From Stenopsyche tienmushanensis (taxonomy: Eukaryota > Arthropoda > Insecta > Trichoptera > Stenopsychidae), in assembly GCA_008973525.1 (NCBI GenBank), contig WACJ01000530.1, forward strand, positions 2,232,001 to 2,296,000: a stretch of 64,000 nucleotides of DNA. The letters run 5' to 3'. The translations under genes were made by a program, and so were the position numbers. Positions 30,260 through 41,300 of the stretch are shown piece after piece. A model generated the notes under the pieces. That model worked only from the letters and a program-made list of their open reading frames with translations, ran no database searches and had not been told where the DNA came from. How positions within the stretch are numbered: the first letter of the stretch is position 1; every line of letters starts with the position of its first letter.

Positions 30260-30530
30260 AACAAGTGATTCGTATAACACATCGCTCAATAAGTTCGTAG
30301 GATGACATATGATGAAATTGCGTGAGATAGCTGACGTCTTAAAGATGTCAGAAGGCAGTGTATTCACCATTTTGCATCAGCCAAGGGAAAGCTCTGTTCA
30401 AAGTGCCGCGTTTACTCACAGTCGATCGAACACGACAAGGCGTCCACAATTCAGAGCGCTGTTTGGAGCTGTTTCAGCGCAATAAAAAGTATTTTTTCAT
30501 GCGGTATATGATAATGGATGAAACATAGAT
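30260..30530 (+). mobile_element. mariner transposase relic
   Basis: The plus strand reads KLREIADVLKMSEGSV, then VPRLLTVDRTRQGVHNSERC, LELFQRNKKYFFMRYMIMDE: the HTH2, linker and first catalytic region (MDE.WI). It is cut at 30530 by a hAT family-A piece. Confidence 0.75.
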
Positions 30531-30745
30531 CCATTGCCACGGGCGCAACTGGACTTGGGGCGCAAAACGCGCCGACCTGGTCGAGAGTTGCGCATGGTTT
30601 TTATTTTACCATTCAATTTTACATGAATCGAAACTGATTTCGTCATAACAGCGGTCCGAAAAGCGAACCGATTGAACATATATACATTATGACCATTCCG
30701 TCATCCTTTAGGGTTTTTAGCGGCATTTTCTATGCCCGAAGTAAC
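30531..30745 (+). mobile_element. hAT family-A internal fragment
   Basis: Begins inside the left part ('gccacgggcgcaactggac') and runs through the LINE tail ('agcggtccgaaaagcg'). Both ends are missing. Confidence 0.6.
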
Positions 30746-30764
30746 ATTAAAACTGCTGCTGCTG

Positions 30765-30950
30765 ATGAATACTTGTATACTATAATACTTTGATGTGATT
30801 CGTAATTATATTACGGAGGAATACAAAAATTCTGAAGTTCGTATCTATTACATTTCATATCAATATTCCCATTATTAGAATCGCTGTGTAGTGAATACAT
30901 CACCGGTAGGGAAATGTTAATATAACAATTTGAAAAACATTGGATTGGAT
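30765..30950 (-). mobile_element. hAT family-G fragment, inverted
   Basis: Reverse complement of the block at 21840-22025 and 35945-36135 ('caccggtagggaaatgttaa', 'gatgtgattcgtaattatat'). Confidence 0.6.
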
Positions 30951-32786
30951 TGGCAATGTTTTACAGCAATAAAGCCAATGTTTTGCCTTGGTTCACAACC
31001 ATGGGTCCATCCACGGCTATTTTGATAAGTTCGACGGTTCTCACTATAAACAGGGTATCGAAACTTTAGCAGACCGTTAAAATAAAATATTTCCGCTCAA
31101 AAATTTAATAGCGCTGATCTTTTTGCGCGAAACGGTTAAGAATCCAGCATGACCTTTCGATTGTTGTCCAGCAGAGAAGACAACATGCTTCATCATTTTA
31201 ACTAAATGTCAGCCTTATTTCATTGGCGTCGTTAACAACCATAATTCCCATGGAAAATTCCGTGAACGTCGTTAAATTGTCTCAACTTTCTGATGGCATA
31301 TTCGATTTTACCGCTAAGTTTGTAAGTAGGATTGCCCGTTGAATAAGTATGATTGATTGATATCGGAAATTACGACAGTGAACGCTTTTTGTGTGTCTTT
31401 GAATGCTTTTACTCGCATTTAAATGGATGTTTCTACTATTTTGGTATCTCCACTTTCGTCCTATTGCTGCAGCTTTCCGGAAACTCAGTAAATTAGAAGT
31501 TGATGTAACTTCCTGGATCATCAGCATTTATACAAGCGGACTGTCTGTTATTCGTTGCGGTCGTTGAAAGCTTCACTGCAATCAAGTTCAAGAGCCATCA
31601 TCAATAAACCTTGATTTGCTACAGTGCCACTTGATAGCATTTATCAACATCTCTAGAGAAGGATTAGAGAGAAGTTTACAATGCAGGCTATTTTTAATGA
31701 CTGTTTGAATATGATAAGAATTCGAGAAGTCTTGCCATAACAATTTTTAGATTTCGAGGCATCGCCTACATTGCTTTGGAACCTGATTTGATTTCACTGT
31801 CTTTTCAACGTTTAAAATTCACAACAACTCGGCCGGATGCAGAACTTTCTATCTTCTTATAAGGACGACTCAACATCTGAAAAATGAGGCAAACACTGTC
31901 ACGTCTGCATGTTGTCACAAATCCACTGTTTGATGATGGTCTTAGCAATGTATGCAGCTTGTCCCAAATAGAGGTCGTTTCCAAAGACCCAATTTGACAT
32001 TCGACGCATTTTATCCACCGCAACTTATCGCTTGGTCTTTGATAATTATGAATTTAACGAGTGCTGCGAAAAACCGATAAACAAGCTACATCATAAAAAA
32101 TAGCAAAAAATCAACACAAATGCCATAATCTTGTTTATTATACCAATTTAAACAGTAAAAAACAGTTGGTAGATTTTCCTCATGAATCATAAAAGATAAG
32201 GACAAAAAATAAGTGCAATGCAGTAAATTTTGTCTTTGCATAGGAATTTAAAATTTGATTGCTTGTTATATAAACTGGGCGGCTATTAAGTAATGAGACT
32301 GGACTTATTTGGATAGATTCATATCGCATAGGGAGAAGCGGATGGAATATATTGATCTTCGGCAAGCATTGCAAATTTAAATCAAGCTATCCATCCAATA
32401 AAATTGTCAATAGGACGTTCAGAAGTTCAAATTCAGCAAGCTCTGGAAATTTGGATCGAAGCAGTTTTTGCTCAAAATAATAGAAGATAAACCAATGAAA
32501 TATCAGAAGTAATAAGGCGAAATTTGGTTATATCAAAAAGATCTTGTATTCAGAAAGAAGTTTGTGTAATTGAGAAACAAGAATCCCCGAAATTTTTAAA
32601 TTGAAAAGTCTGCTGAAAAGGTTCTTAACAACTGTTTCCTGGGATGATAAAAGGACTTTCGTCATCAGTGTTCATCCAACAGAAGACAACCATAACTGGA
32701 GAGACGTATGCCCACACAATTGCATATTTGCGAGAGAGAAATGTCGATGAAAACCCTCAACATGTATGACAACACACCAATGCATA
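30951..32786. other. unassigned stretch, probably decayed transposon
   Basis: Short interrupted frames lie on the minus strand (31282-31527 TSTSNLLSFRKAAAIGRKWR; 31805-32023 RWIKCVECQIGSLETTSIWD) and on the plus strand near 32330-32600. They read like protein broken by many stops. I cannot name a family. Confidence 0.35.
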
Positions 32787-33150
32787 CAGGGCCGTAACAA
32801 GGGCGTGGCAAAGCAGGCGCCCGCCACGAGCGCAACTGGGCTTGGGGCTCAAAACCCAAAATACCGACCCGGCCGAGTTGCGCTTGATTTTTATAAGTAT
32901 GGCATCCGATCACGAGCTGCTCATTCGTTATATCAGCGGTCCGAAAAGCGGACCGATTGAGCATACAAACCTCATGGCCACTCTCGTCTTCTTTTAGGGC
33001 TTTTTGCGGCATTTTATAGGATCTGTACGATCACGGAAGCAACGTAGTCTCTAGATACTTTCTATCATAGTATTTTTTATACAACAGTAACCGCTATCTA
33101 TACGTTAGGTCAGGTGCTTTTGGGACTATCTTTGTATATTATTTTATTGT
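32787..33150 (+). mobile_element. hAT family-A copy, right end missing
   Basis: Left end CAGGGCCGTAACAAGGG at 32787, then 'gggcgcaactgggcttgggg' and the LINE tail. It breaks off at about 33150, before the G-run and right terminal repeat. Confidence 0.75.
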
Positions 33151-33339
33151 CCGCGTCGCGTCGTTTATCCTTAATATAGGTCTGCTTCGAATGTTCTAGG
33201 ACTGTAAAATTCATTGCATTTTGCCGTACACAAAATTGAAAATGAAACCCCGGAGCAAAACCGAAACTATTTTTCCCGGAACGAAAATGTAACCGAACCG
33301 ATATAAATGCTGGTGAAATTGTTAGCTAAAATATATGAC
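33151..33339. other. spacer
   Basis: Contains 'aaccgaaccgatataaatg', also present at about 39085-39105 on the plus strand, so it is probably LINE-associated. Confidence 0.3.
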
Positions 33340-33560
33340 TGTGTTGTGTAATGAGCTGCCATACCGTTCATCGGATTGCGATAAAACATCGTCAACTTAT
33401 TGCTAAAGATTGCGCGAATAACATAGGCATAGTCTAATATATAAAAATCATGTTTGTTTGTCCGTATTTAATGCGCTGCCATACCGTTCATCCGATTGCG
33501 ATAAAACTTTGTCAATTTATTGTTTACACTTGCGGGAATAACATAGGCATAGTAAAAATG
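33340..33560 (+). repeat. Helitron-like repeat units
   Basis: Two units with 'ctgccataccgttcatc' and 'gattgcgataaaac', as at 14346. Confidence 0.5.
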
Positions 33561-33584
33561 TGTGTGTACGCAGTTTGTTGCTCT

Positions 33585-33830
33585 ACAATGATAGCATTCC
33601 GGGCTTGTCTCCTTGGGTATTTTGTGGAGATATACTCCAAAGCAGTCATGTCCGGTAAGAACCTGGGTCAGATGGTAACACAGCCGGCCGTGTTTTCTTC
33701 TGTTCCACTCTTCCAGATCTGTGACTGCCACACCGCCATGGTGCTTTCTCTTTTTGGACAGCCTGTCTTTCTTGGGTCAATTGGTGGTATGGTAGTCAAT
33801 AACCAGAATAGCGTCTTCTGACACCGTGAT
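33585..33830 (-). mobile_element. R1/Jockey-like LINE fragment
   Basis: The minus strand reads LCYHLTQVLTGHDCFGVYLH and KIPKETSPECYHC. This is the zinc-knuckle end typical of R1/Jockey-type LINE ORF2 (YFLTQ.LTGHGCF..YL.....SP.C..C). It shares its sequence with 38480-38780. Confidence 0.7.
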
Positions 33831-34374
33831 TTGCAACTTGCAACCCCAGGTATCGAATCGACCTAAAGAATTTGCTATTGGTGTAGTGGTTGCTTTATGT
33901 TACGCATATACACTAACGCATACACAGTAAAGGCGGAGGTACCCAATATTTGGGGGCTTCAACAGCTTGTTGCGTCCATCCGGAATACATACACAAGGAA
34001 CATTCAAATTATTAATTATACTTTGGGAGTTCCGTCCCAGTATAGCCATAAGTGAGTGAGAAGTAGCGCATCCTTTGTTGCGCAACGCATAATTATTTCT
34101 TTTCCCATAAACGAAGGCATGAAATCAAGAGAAATTTTGAAGAATCATGATTGATTGATTGATTTTCTATACGACAGACAGAATACTACTACTGCCAGAA
34201 GTTAGATGACGCTAAGGGTGCTTAAATGAAAACGAATAATTATGCGTTGCGCAACAGAGGATGCTGCTTCTCGCCTTTTTTTATTCAGTGATGGGATCAA
34301 AAACCTTCCTTCTGACAAAATTAATGTATTCATTCATATAATACTATTAGTATAAAATAGTATTTTTATATATT
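33831..34374. other. unassigned spacer
   Basis: An inverted pair 'aatagcataattatttctt'-type and 'taattatgcgttgcgcaac' (about 34075-34095 and 34238-34258) suggests a small foldback element near 33900-34290. Nothing coding. Confidence 0.3.
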
Positions 34375-34660
34375 TTCTTAATATATAAAAATGAATTGGG
34401 TTATGTTCGTTTGAAATGCGCTGCCACATCGTTCATCAGATTGCGATAAAAGTTCGTCCACTTATTGCTAAAGAGTAACATACGCATAGTCTAATATATA
34501 AAAATCAATGTTTGTTTGTCCGTATTTAATGCGCTGCCATACCGTTCATTCGATTGCGATAAAACTTTGGCAGCTTTTTGTTTGCACTTTCTCAAATAAC
34601 ATAGGCATATTACAATTAACGTACGGTAGATTTATATATAAAAATCAATGTTTTTATGTT
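34375..34660 (+). repeat. Helitron-like repeat units
   Basis: Two units starting TATATAAAAATGAATTGG and TATATAAAAATCAATG, matching 14346-14620. Confidence 0.5.
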
Positions 34661-35299
34661 TGTTCATATTTATAATAAAACCAACAACCGATATTTTTAG
34701 AATTATTACTTCTAGCTAGTCACTAATAAATTTGTACTTGGTGTTTCTTTACGCCCTATTTTTGTATGAAAAATGAAATACAAACCTACAACGTATATTT
34801 CTCAAGCCTCTGACACAATTTCCCGAAGGACTCGTTGCGTTCGTTCGGCGTTCTTTGATCGATGCTTCGCGTCTTCATCTTTTTGCGACCAGACTGTTAT
34901 ATAACAGTTAACGCCGCGTGCGAATTGGATGGCTTGTGATTCCGAAAGTTTGATTTAATTTGCAGACAATAAATAAATAAGTATAATTATGGTGGTCACA
35001 GTATGGCAACTTCCTTTATGTAAGGCACGCTGGTTCGATTTCAACGCCGCAACTGAAGCATAGTGCTCGAACACGATAGTCTGCATTTTCGATCCATTAA
35101 TTGTTCGACTGTGCTGAAAGTGAAATTGATACGGAATTCCGGTTGCACAATGTTATTAATTACTCGCGAGTATATCCGATTAGCTCATTCCAATCAAACG
35201 GTTGCCATTATGTTATAATGCACGATGAAAAAGAGTTTCAGGCGGCACTGTACTTGAGCGTCATGGTAAATGGCTTCTGCAAAAATGATTGTTAACATA
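34661..35299. other. unassigned stretch
   Basis: A plus-strand frame (35101-35274) reads FDCAESEIDTEFRLHN, later HYVIMHDEKEFQAALYLSV, and ends at an ATG|GTAAAT donor-like site. It has no family match and no clear acceptor. A tRNA-B-box-like GGTTCGATTTC is at about 35032, within a possible SINE. Confidence 0.3.
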
Positions 35300-35690
35300 T
35301 TATGTTTCAGGGTCTCGATTTAATACACGTGGGATTCAAATGCCAATTAAACCTTGATTATCCATATGCATTTAATACAGCGGATTTTGCTTAATTGGGC
35401 CACAGTCTTAGACCACGAAAAAGCATTGGATACAGTTCGACAATTGAGAAATTGTATTGATCGATTGAAAATAATCAATTTTATCAACTCTGTTGAGCGA
35501 TATTTAAAAAAAAACATTTATTAAAAGGCTTCAGCGGATATAACAGATGGTATTCGAGCCAATGAAGTCATCATCGATAGCATCAAATATGCAGATGATA
35601 TATTTGCTCACAGTATGACAGGCCTACATAACATACTTGATTTAATATGCAGGATCTGAATACTAGTCCATGACATAAATTAGTATAATT
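35300..35690 (+). mobile_element. LINE reverse-transcriptase remnant
   Basis: The plus strand reads LDHEKALDTVRQLRN (compare DFEKAFDSV in RTE-like reverse transcriptases), and later DGIRANEVIIDSIKYADDIF with the YADD active-site motif. Stops and frame changes show it is dead. Confidence 0.6.
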
Positions 35691-35888
35691 TTTAACAATC
35701 GATCAATTTTTAGCGCATGCCTCAGTTTTTATGCTCTTATCGCAAAATATTAAAATCTGGACTGTAGAAAAACTATTTATAATGCCAATAAATGTCTTAT
35801 AAACAGATTTATAAATCCCCTGAACAGATTAATATATATTGAAAGATTGGTAAGACATTCTCGCCGAAATCTGGACGCTTGAAAACAG

Positions 35889-36400
35889 TGGCGTAACTAC
35901 TAATTGGTGTGCTTAGGCGACACCTAGCGGCAATAACTGTCTAATCTATGTATACATATATACAGTATATGTATGTTTATCAAATTGTTATATTAACCAC
36001 TCTCTACCGGTGATGTATTTACTACACATCGACTCTAATAATGGGAATATCGATATGAAATATAATAGATATGCAGTTCAGAATTTTTGTATTCCTCCGT
36101 AATATAATAACGAATCACATCAAAGTATTATATTATATAAGTATTCATCAGCAGCTATGGAAATAAATAATTTGTCGGGAAATCGGGATTTTGGCGAGCT
36201 TTTGTCCGTGTCTCAGCAGATAGGAATTTTATTAGTCACATTGATGGTGCTATACGAAAATGGAGGATATCAACTCGAACTAGCATTTAAATATCTGATG
36301 CTGAGCGTGCATTTTCAGCAGCAGGTTATCTGGGTTCCAAATACGAAAATTCCCAAACGGATATAGAACTAGAAAATATCAAGAAACTGGTTGTGGCAAA
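35889..36400 (+). mobile_element. non-autonomous hAT element (family G)
   Basis: Starts CAGTGGCGTAACTACTAATT and matches 21769-22280, including its left flank, so the two copies may have spread as part of a larger unit. It encodes QLELAFKYLMLSVHFQQQ, a damaged form of the hAT C-terminus. Confidence 0.7.
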
Positions 36401-36544
36401 ATTTTATGAGGATCAGATCTAATAAAGCCTTAAAAAATATTTGGATTTCTTCAAAAAACATTATGTGAATTTCAAAAGAACTTTAAAGCTCGATTACATT
36501 AGAAATTAACCCTCTATTTAGTGATTTAAAACTGAGTTAAACAC

Positions 36545-36650
36545 AGATGCTATTATTCCTACGTCCAGCACTTATCGTCCACACAAATCCACTTTTCTCT
36601 CAGGATCGCGCAGCGTGCGTCAAGTTCGTATAAATGAACCTTAACCCTTT
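36545..36650 (+). repeat. family-C dispersed repeat, 5' part
   Basis: 'acttatcgtccacacaaatc' through 'aaatgaaccttaaccc'. The rest is missing. Confidence 0.6.
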
Positions 36651-36889
36651 CTGGTCCAATGTCGAATTTCATTCAACATCGATTTCTACCGCGTGGGTCT
36701 CATGTCGAATGACATTCGACATATTTTTTCATCGTTAGTATTATTGAATTAAAATGCAACGCAACATTTTTACACTTTTATCTATTAGAACAATATGTTG
36801 ATCATAGGATAAATGGTTTTTTTGCTCAATGGAATGTGTAACTGTCTACTTGGAAGGGATACTAAACAGTTACACTTGCTTCGAATTAC

Positions 36890-37482
36890 CAGGGTCGTAA
36901 TTAGGGCGTGGCAAAGCAGGCGCCTGCCACGGGCGCAACTGGGCCTGGGGGTGCAAAACGCAGAATACCGACCCGGTCGAGAGTTGCGCATGGTTTTTAT
37001 TTTACTCAACCATTCTACTTTACATGAACCAACACGGATTGACTCTGTCCATTTTTATAATATATGCTTAGTCGTCTAATCCTTATTTTCTTCATTATCG
37101 TTATGTTCAAGTATGGCATCCGATCGCGAGGCGCTCATTCGTCGTAACAGCGGTTCGAAAAGCGGACCGATGGAGCATACAAATCTTATGGCCACTCTGT
37201 CCTCTTTTAGGGCTTTTTGCGGCATTTTATATGATCTGTAACATCACGGAAGCAACGTATTGTATATACACTTGCTATTATAGTATTTCTTTTAAAACAG
37301 TAACCGTCATCTATACATGACGTCGGGTACTTTTGGGACTATCTTTGTATATTATTTTAAACAACAATATTGCATTTATAATAGTATTAGTTAACTTTAA
37401 AAAATAAATTGGATTCCGGGGGGGTTGGGAGGGCGTTATGTTAGATACTTGCCACGGGCGCTTCATACCCTAGTTACCGTGT
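36890..37482 (+). mobile_element. hAT family-A copy, nearly complete
   Basis: Left end CAGGGTCGTAATTAGGG. The interior carries the best-preserved LINE tail (37110-37240: MASDREALIRRNSGSKSG, PMEHTNLMATLSSFRAF, CGILYDL). The right end 'ataccctagttaccgtg' is worn. No target duplication is visible. Confidence 0.75.
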
Positions 37483-38324
37483 AGGGGTACCTTTACTTCC
37501 GCGATTTTCAACAGTTTTTGGCCGTTTTACACATTTTAAAAATAGTTTTCAAGCAGTGGCGTCATAATTTCCTCCACATTTGTGTAAACAAGCTCGTCAA
37601 GCAATGAGCGTCTTGAGCTCGTGATCTCAGTATTTTTATTGCTCAATGCGTTTCATTGCTCGGAAGACCCAATTTCGACGAAAGAACCGCCGTTTTCTTC
37701 CTCGGCTGTAATCGATTAGGATCATAAATTTATTCACAAGTGGCGAATGTGTTACGATTTGAGCCGACATTTCTTCCACATGCAAATCGAAGCTTCGGTG
37801 CCAGTCTGCAGACTGACATCATCCACTTATTAGTCATTTTCCACTGCCAGAATACTAAAGAACAAGAAAACGAATGTTGAACAGAACCTTGGCCTGCAGC
37901 TTATTTATAGAGACCGCTTTGTGTCATTAACAATGTGCCATCCGTGACTCTCGTTTTACCGCAAATTGCCAGCTGACAATAATGATGACAAGAAGATCTA
38001 ATATTCTGTCATCGTGATGCACTTGGTTGACGTCTATGACAGTTACAACTGTGCTTTTAAACAAACAAATCTGTCCACGGTTTTCATCCGCAATCGCTTC
38101 TTCTTGAACAGCATAAATTCAATCTTGACCATGACTTGTCCAAAGCAACAAACATATTAAGCTTATTAGTATGTAAACAGCAACAGTATGGTGTAAAAAC
38201 CGCCTTGGCCAAACAAGGTCATACATTTGTTCAATAACAATTACTATTCAATATCATGGAAACAGTCATAAATCCATATTTTTGCTAGATTGTATCGATC
38301 TACATCTAAAGTTTTATTTTGCAG
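37483..38324. other. sequence upstream of the first visible ANKRD29 exon
   Basis: Nothing clearly recognised. CAGTGGCGTCATAATTTCC at about 37553 resembles a hAT end, but no partner end was found. The acceptor TTTTGCAG ends at 38324. Confidence 0.35.
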
Positions 38325-41300
38325 AAGGAATCCAGAACTGATGTGCAGTTTCATTTGGCGGCACTAAGAGGAGACGTTGAAATACTGAGAAGAATCTTGG
38401 ACACAGGAAAAGTGCATGTCGACTCCAGAGACAGGGTAAGCATAAAAATAAGGCTTCAAACTGATAAACAAGTTGCGGAATTGCTCCACAATGATGGGAT
38501 TCTGGGCTTGTCTCCTTGGCTATTTTGTGCTTAAATACTCTTCAAAGCAGCTATGCCCGATAAGGACCTGGATCAGATGGTAGCACAGCTTACCGTGTTT
38601 TCTTCTGTTCCGTTCATCTAGTTCTGTGATCAGTTGATATGTCCATCTTTTGTGGAGCTGTTCCATCAGGACTCACAAAACGCTATGGTGCTTTCTCTGG
38701 CAGTCTTCTTTGTTGTTCCTTTTTGGACAGCCTGTCTCTCTTGGGTCAATTGGTGGTATGGTATTCAGTACCAGAATAGCGCCTTCTGCCGAGTACACCA
38801 CTTCCTTGTACATCTCCGGAGATTTGGCAGTAACAAGAAGAGTCACATCATCAGCGAAAGCATCCATTTTGACGCATGTACATGAAGCACGTGACCTAAT
38901 TATAACCATGTTAGATCAGGGAATCCCTCGATCAATGCGCCATTCATACATCCCATAAACAACGAACCGAGTACTTTACTAAGCGCATACACGTCCATAG
39001 ATAACGAGAGGGTGCGATTTCCGCGTCTGAACAACGTGGCTCATGACTACAGCGTAAATCAACTGGAAAACCCGTTATTTTTCCCGTAACCGAACCGATA
39101 TAAATGTTTAGAACCGAAATAAAAAAATAACGGTTCGAAGCCCTAATAAAAATGGATTGTTTTATCATCTACGATGCATTTATTATGCTACCGTTTCTTC
39201 GTTCGTTATTTCATTCCTCTTCATTTCTTATGAAAACAATATCATATCTTGCACAAACCGAATAGATTACCGCTGATAAACGATTTTTCCAATTTATACA
39301 ACGATCCTAATCATCGAGATATGTCGAAACTTTTACCTAAGTAGCAAAAACGCGATAAAATAACATTGCCTTAAGTAATTTTAATGCCTAAACAAAGCCT
39401 TAAGTAATCTCTTTTTTATTGCCGTAAGCGTTATATATTTTAAAACATGAAAGACATATTTACAGACAGCCGTAACGAGGATATGAAACGCCCTTGGCAA
39501 GTATTTATCTTATGCCCCCCCACCCCTCCAATTACTATTTTTATGTTAACAAAAATACTATTGTAATAAATGTTTTAAGATAATATACAAATATTTTCCC
39601 TAAAGTACCCGACCTAACGTATAGATGGCGGTTATTGTTGTAAAAAATACTATGATAAAAAGTGTCTTAACGCTACGTTACTTCCGTGATCGTACAGATC
39701 ATATAAAATGCCGCAAAAAGCCCCCAAAAGAGGACGGAGTAGTTTGTATGTACAATCAGTCCGCTTTTCGGACCGCTGATTTGATGAATGCTCCCCGCGA
39801 TCGGATGCCATACATGAACATATCTACAGAACGATCGTTATGAAACGAAGTTATCCGAAGAAGACTGATCAGGTGGATTGTTTAAATTTTACTCTAGCGA
39901 AGAAAAGAAGGATTAGACAACTTAGTATTTTTGTATTATAAAAACGGACAGCGTCAATCAGTTTTGGTCCATGTAAAGTACATAGAATGGTCGAGTAAAA
40001 TAAAAATCAGGTACAATTCTCGACCGGGTCGGTATTTTTCGTTTTGCGCCCCAAGCTCATTTGCGCCCGTTAGGAGCGTAACCGAAATCGGAATAAAAAC
40101 CGGTTGTTCGCGCGCGAACGGCCGTTGAGTCGTTAGCCGCGGTCCATAACGATGGTCCCGACTCATGATTCGGCTGCGATGAACGACGGAACACATTTAT
40201 GATTTTATTTTCTTCCCGGCTTAATGTCTTCTGTTGCGGTGCAAAATCACGGCGATTGTTTTGGTAGTCATTTGTTTTGACAATTAAGCTTCATAACTTG
40301 CTTTGATTACCGCAGGGTCCCTTTTCGAAAAAGGTCTGCCGCCGCTATTTTGACAGTCGGCGCCCTTTGACAATCTGCCGCTGTTTTGATAATTCGCCGC
40401 TGATGTGATGACACCTCATAGGAGGTCGGGAGTGGCGTCATCGTCTGAGTATCACTACTCCTTTGCAGAAATCTAATCTTGAAAATAGAAAATCCGAAAC
40501 TGATGAGTTTGTAATTTTTCCGGGATTCCCTTATGCCTTATAGAAGCGAAATATGGTACAGTAATATATGAAGATAGCCCCAAAAGTACCCGACCGAGAA
40601 TGATAATAAATCCAACAAGTAAAGGTTAGACGAGGCCGTAGCGAGTTGCCAAGACGAACAGCGCAATGGTCGACGCTGAGCGCGGAATATAAATCAGCTA
40701 GATATTGTAACTAAATATATAATTTTTATCATAGAAGGCCCCGGGTACGCATTTATCCCCGAAAATGCCGTCAAAAGAGAAAGGAGTGGCCATAAGGTCT
40801 GTGTGTCCAACCGGTCCGTTTTTCCGACCGCTGATATGACGAATTAATGCTTCGAGATCGAAAAGCAGGATTAGACAACTTAGTATGTATTGTAAAAACG
40901 GACAGAATCAATCAGTGTTGATTCTTGGAAAGTACAATGGTTAAGTAAAATAAAAACCATGTGTAACTTTCAACTGGGTCGTTTAGCACCCCAAGCTTAG
41001 TTACGCCCGTGGCGGTCGCCTGCTTTGCCACCCCCTAGTTACGGCCCTGGATACCGTTCTCTATCTTGGCTACCCTATGCTATATCCTTTGCCAAAACAT
41101 CTTTTGTTTTCGATTGTTTGCTTTTGGCTGATATGATTTTATTAATTTTATTACATATATTCCACTTTTATAGACTTTGTTGTAGGAATCAATATTTTAA
41201 GGGGATTTCCCTATAATTAACATCTTGATCACTCAATGCGATTCATGACCCAAAAAGGTTCTCGCTTTTTCATGTTCACAGGCCGTTTTTGCACTATAAA

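Noticed and set aside
33450..33821. 123-codon plus-strand gene
   Set aside because: It is composed of a Helitron-like unit plus the antisense of an R1/Jockey-like LINE tail.
35101..35295. Exon ending at ATG|GTAAAT
   Set aside because: No acceptor or homology, and it is followed directly by LINE remnants.
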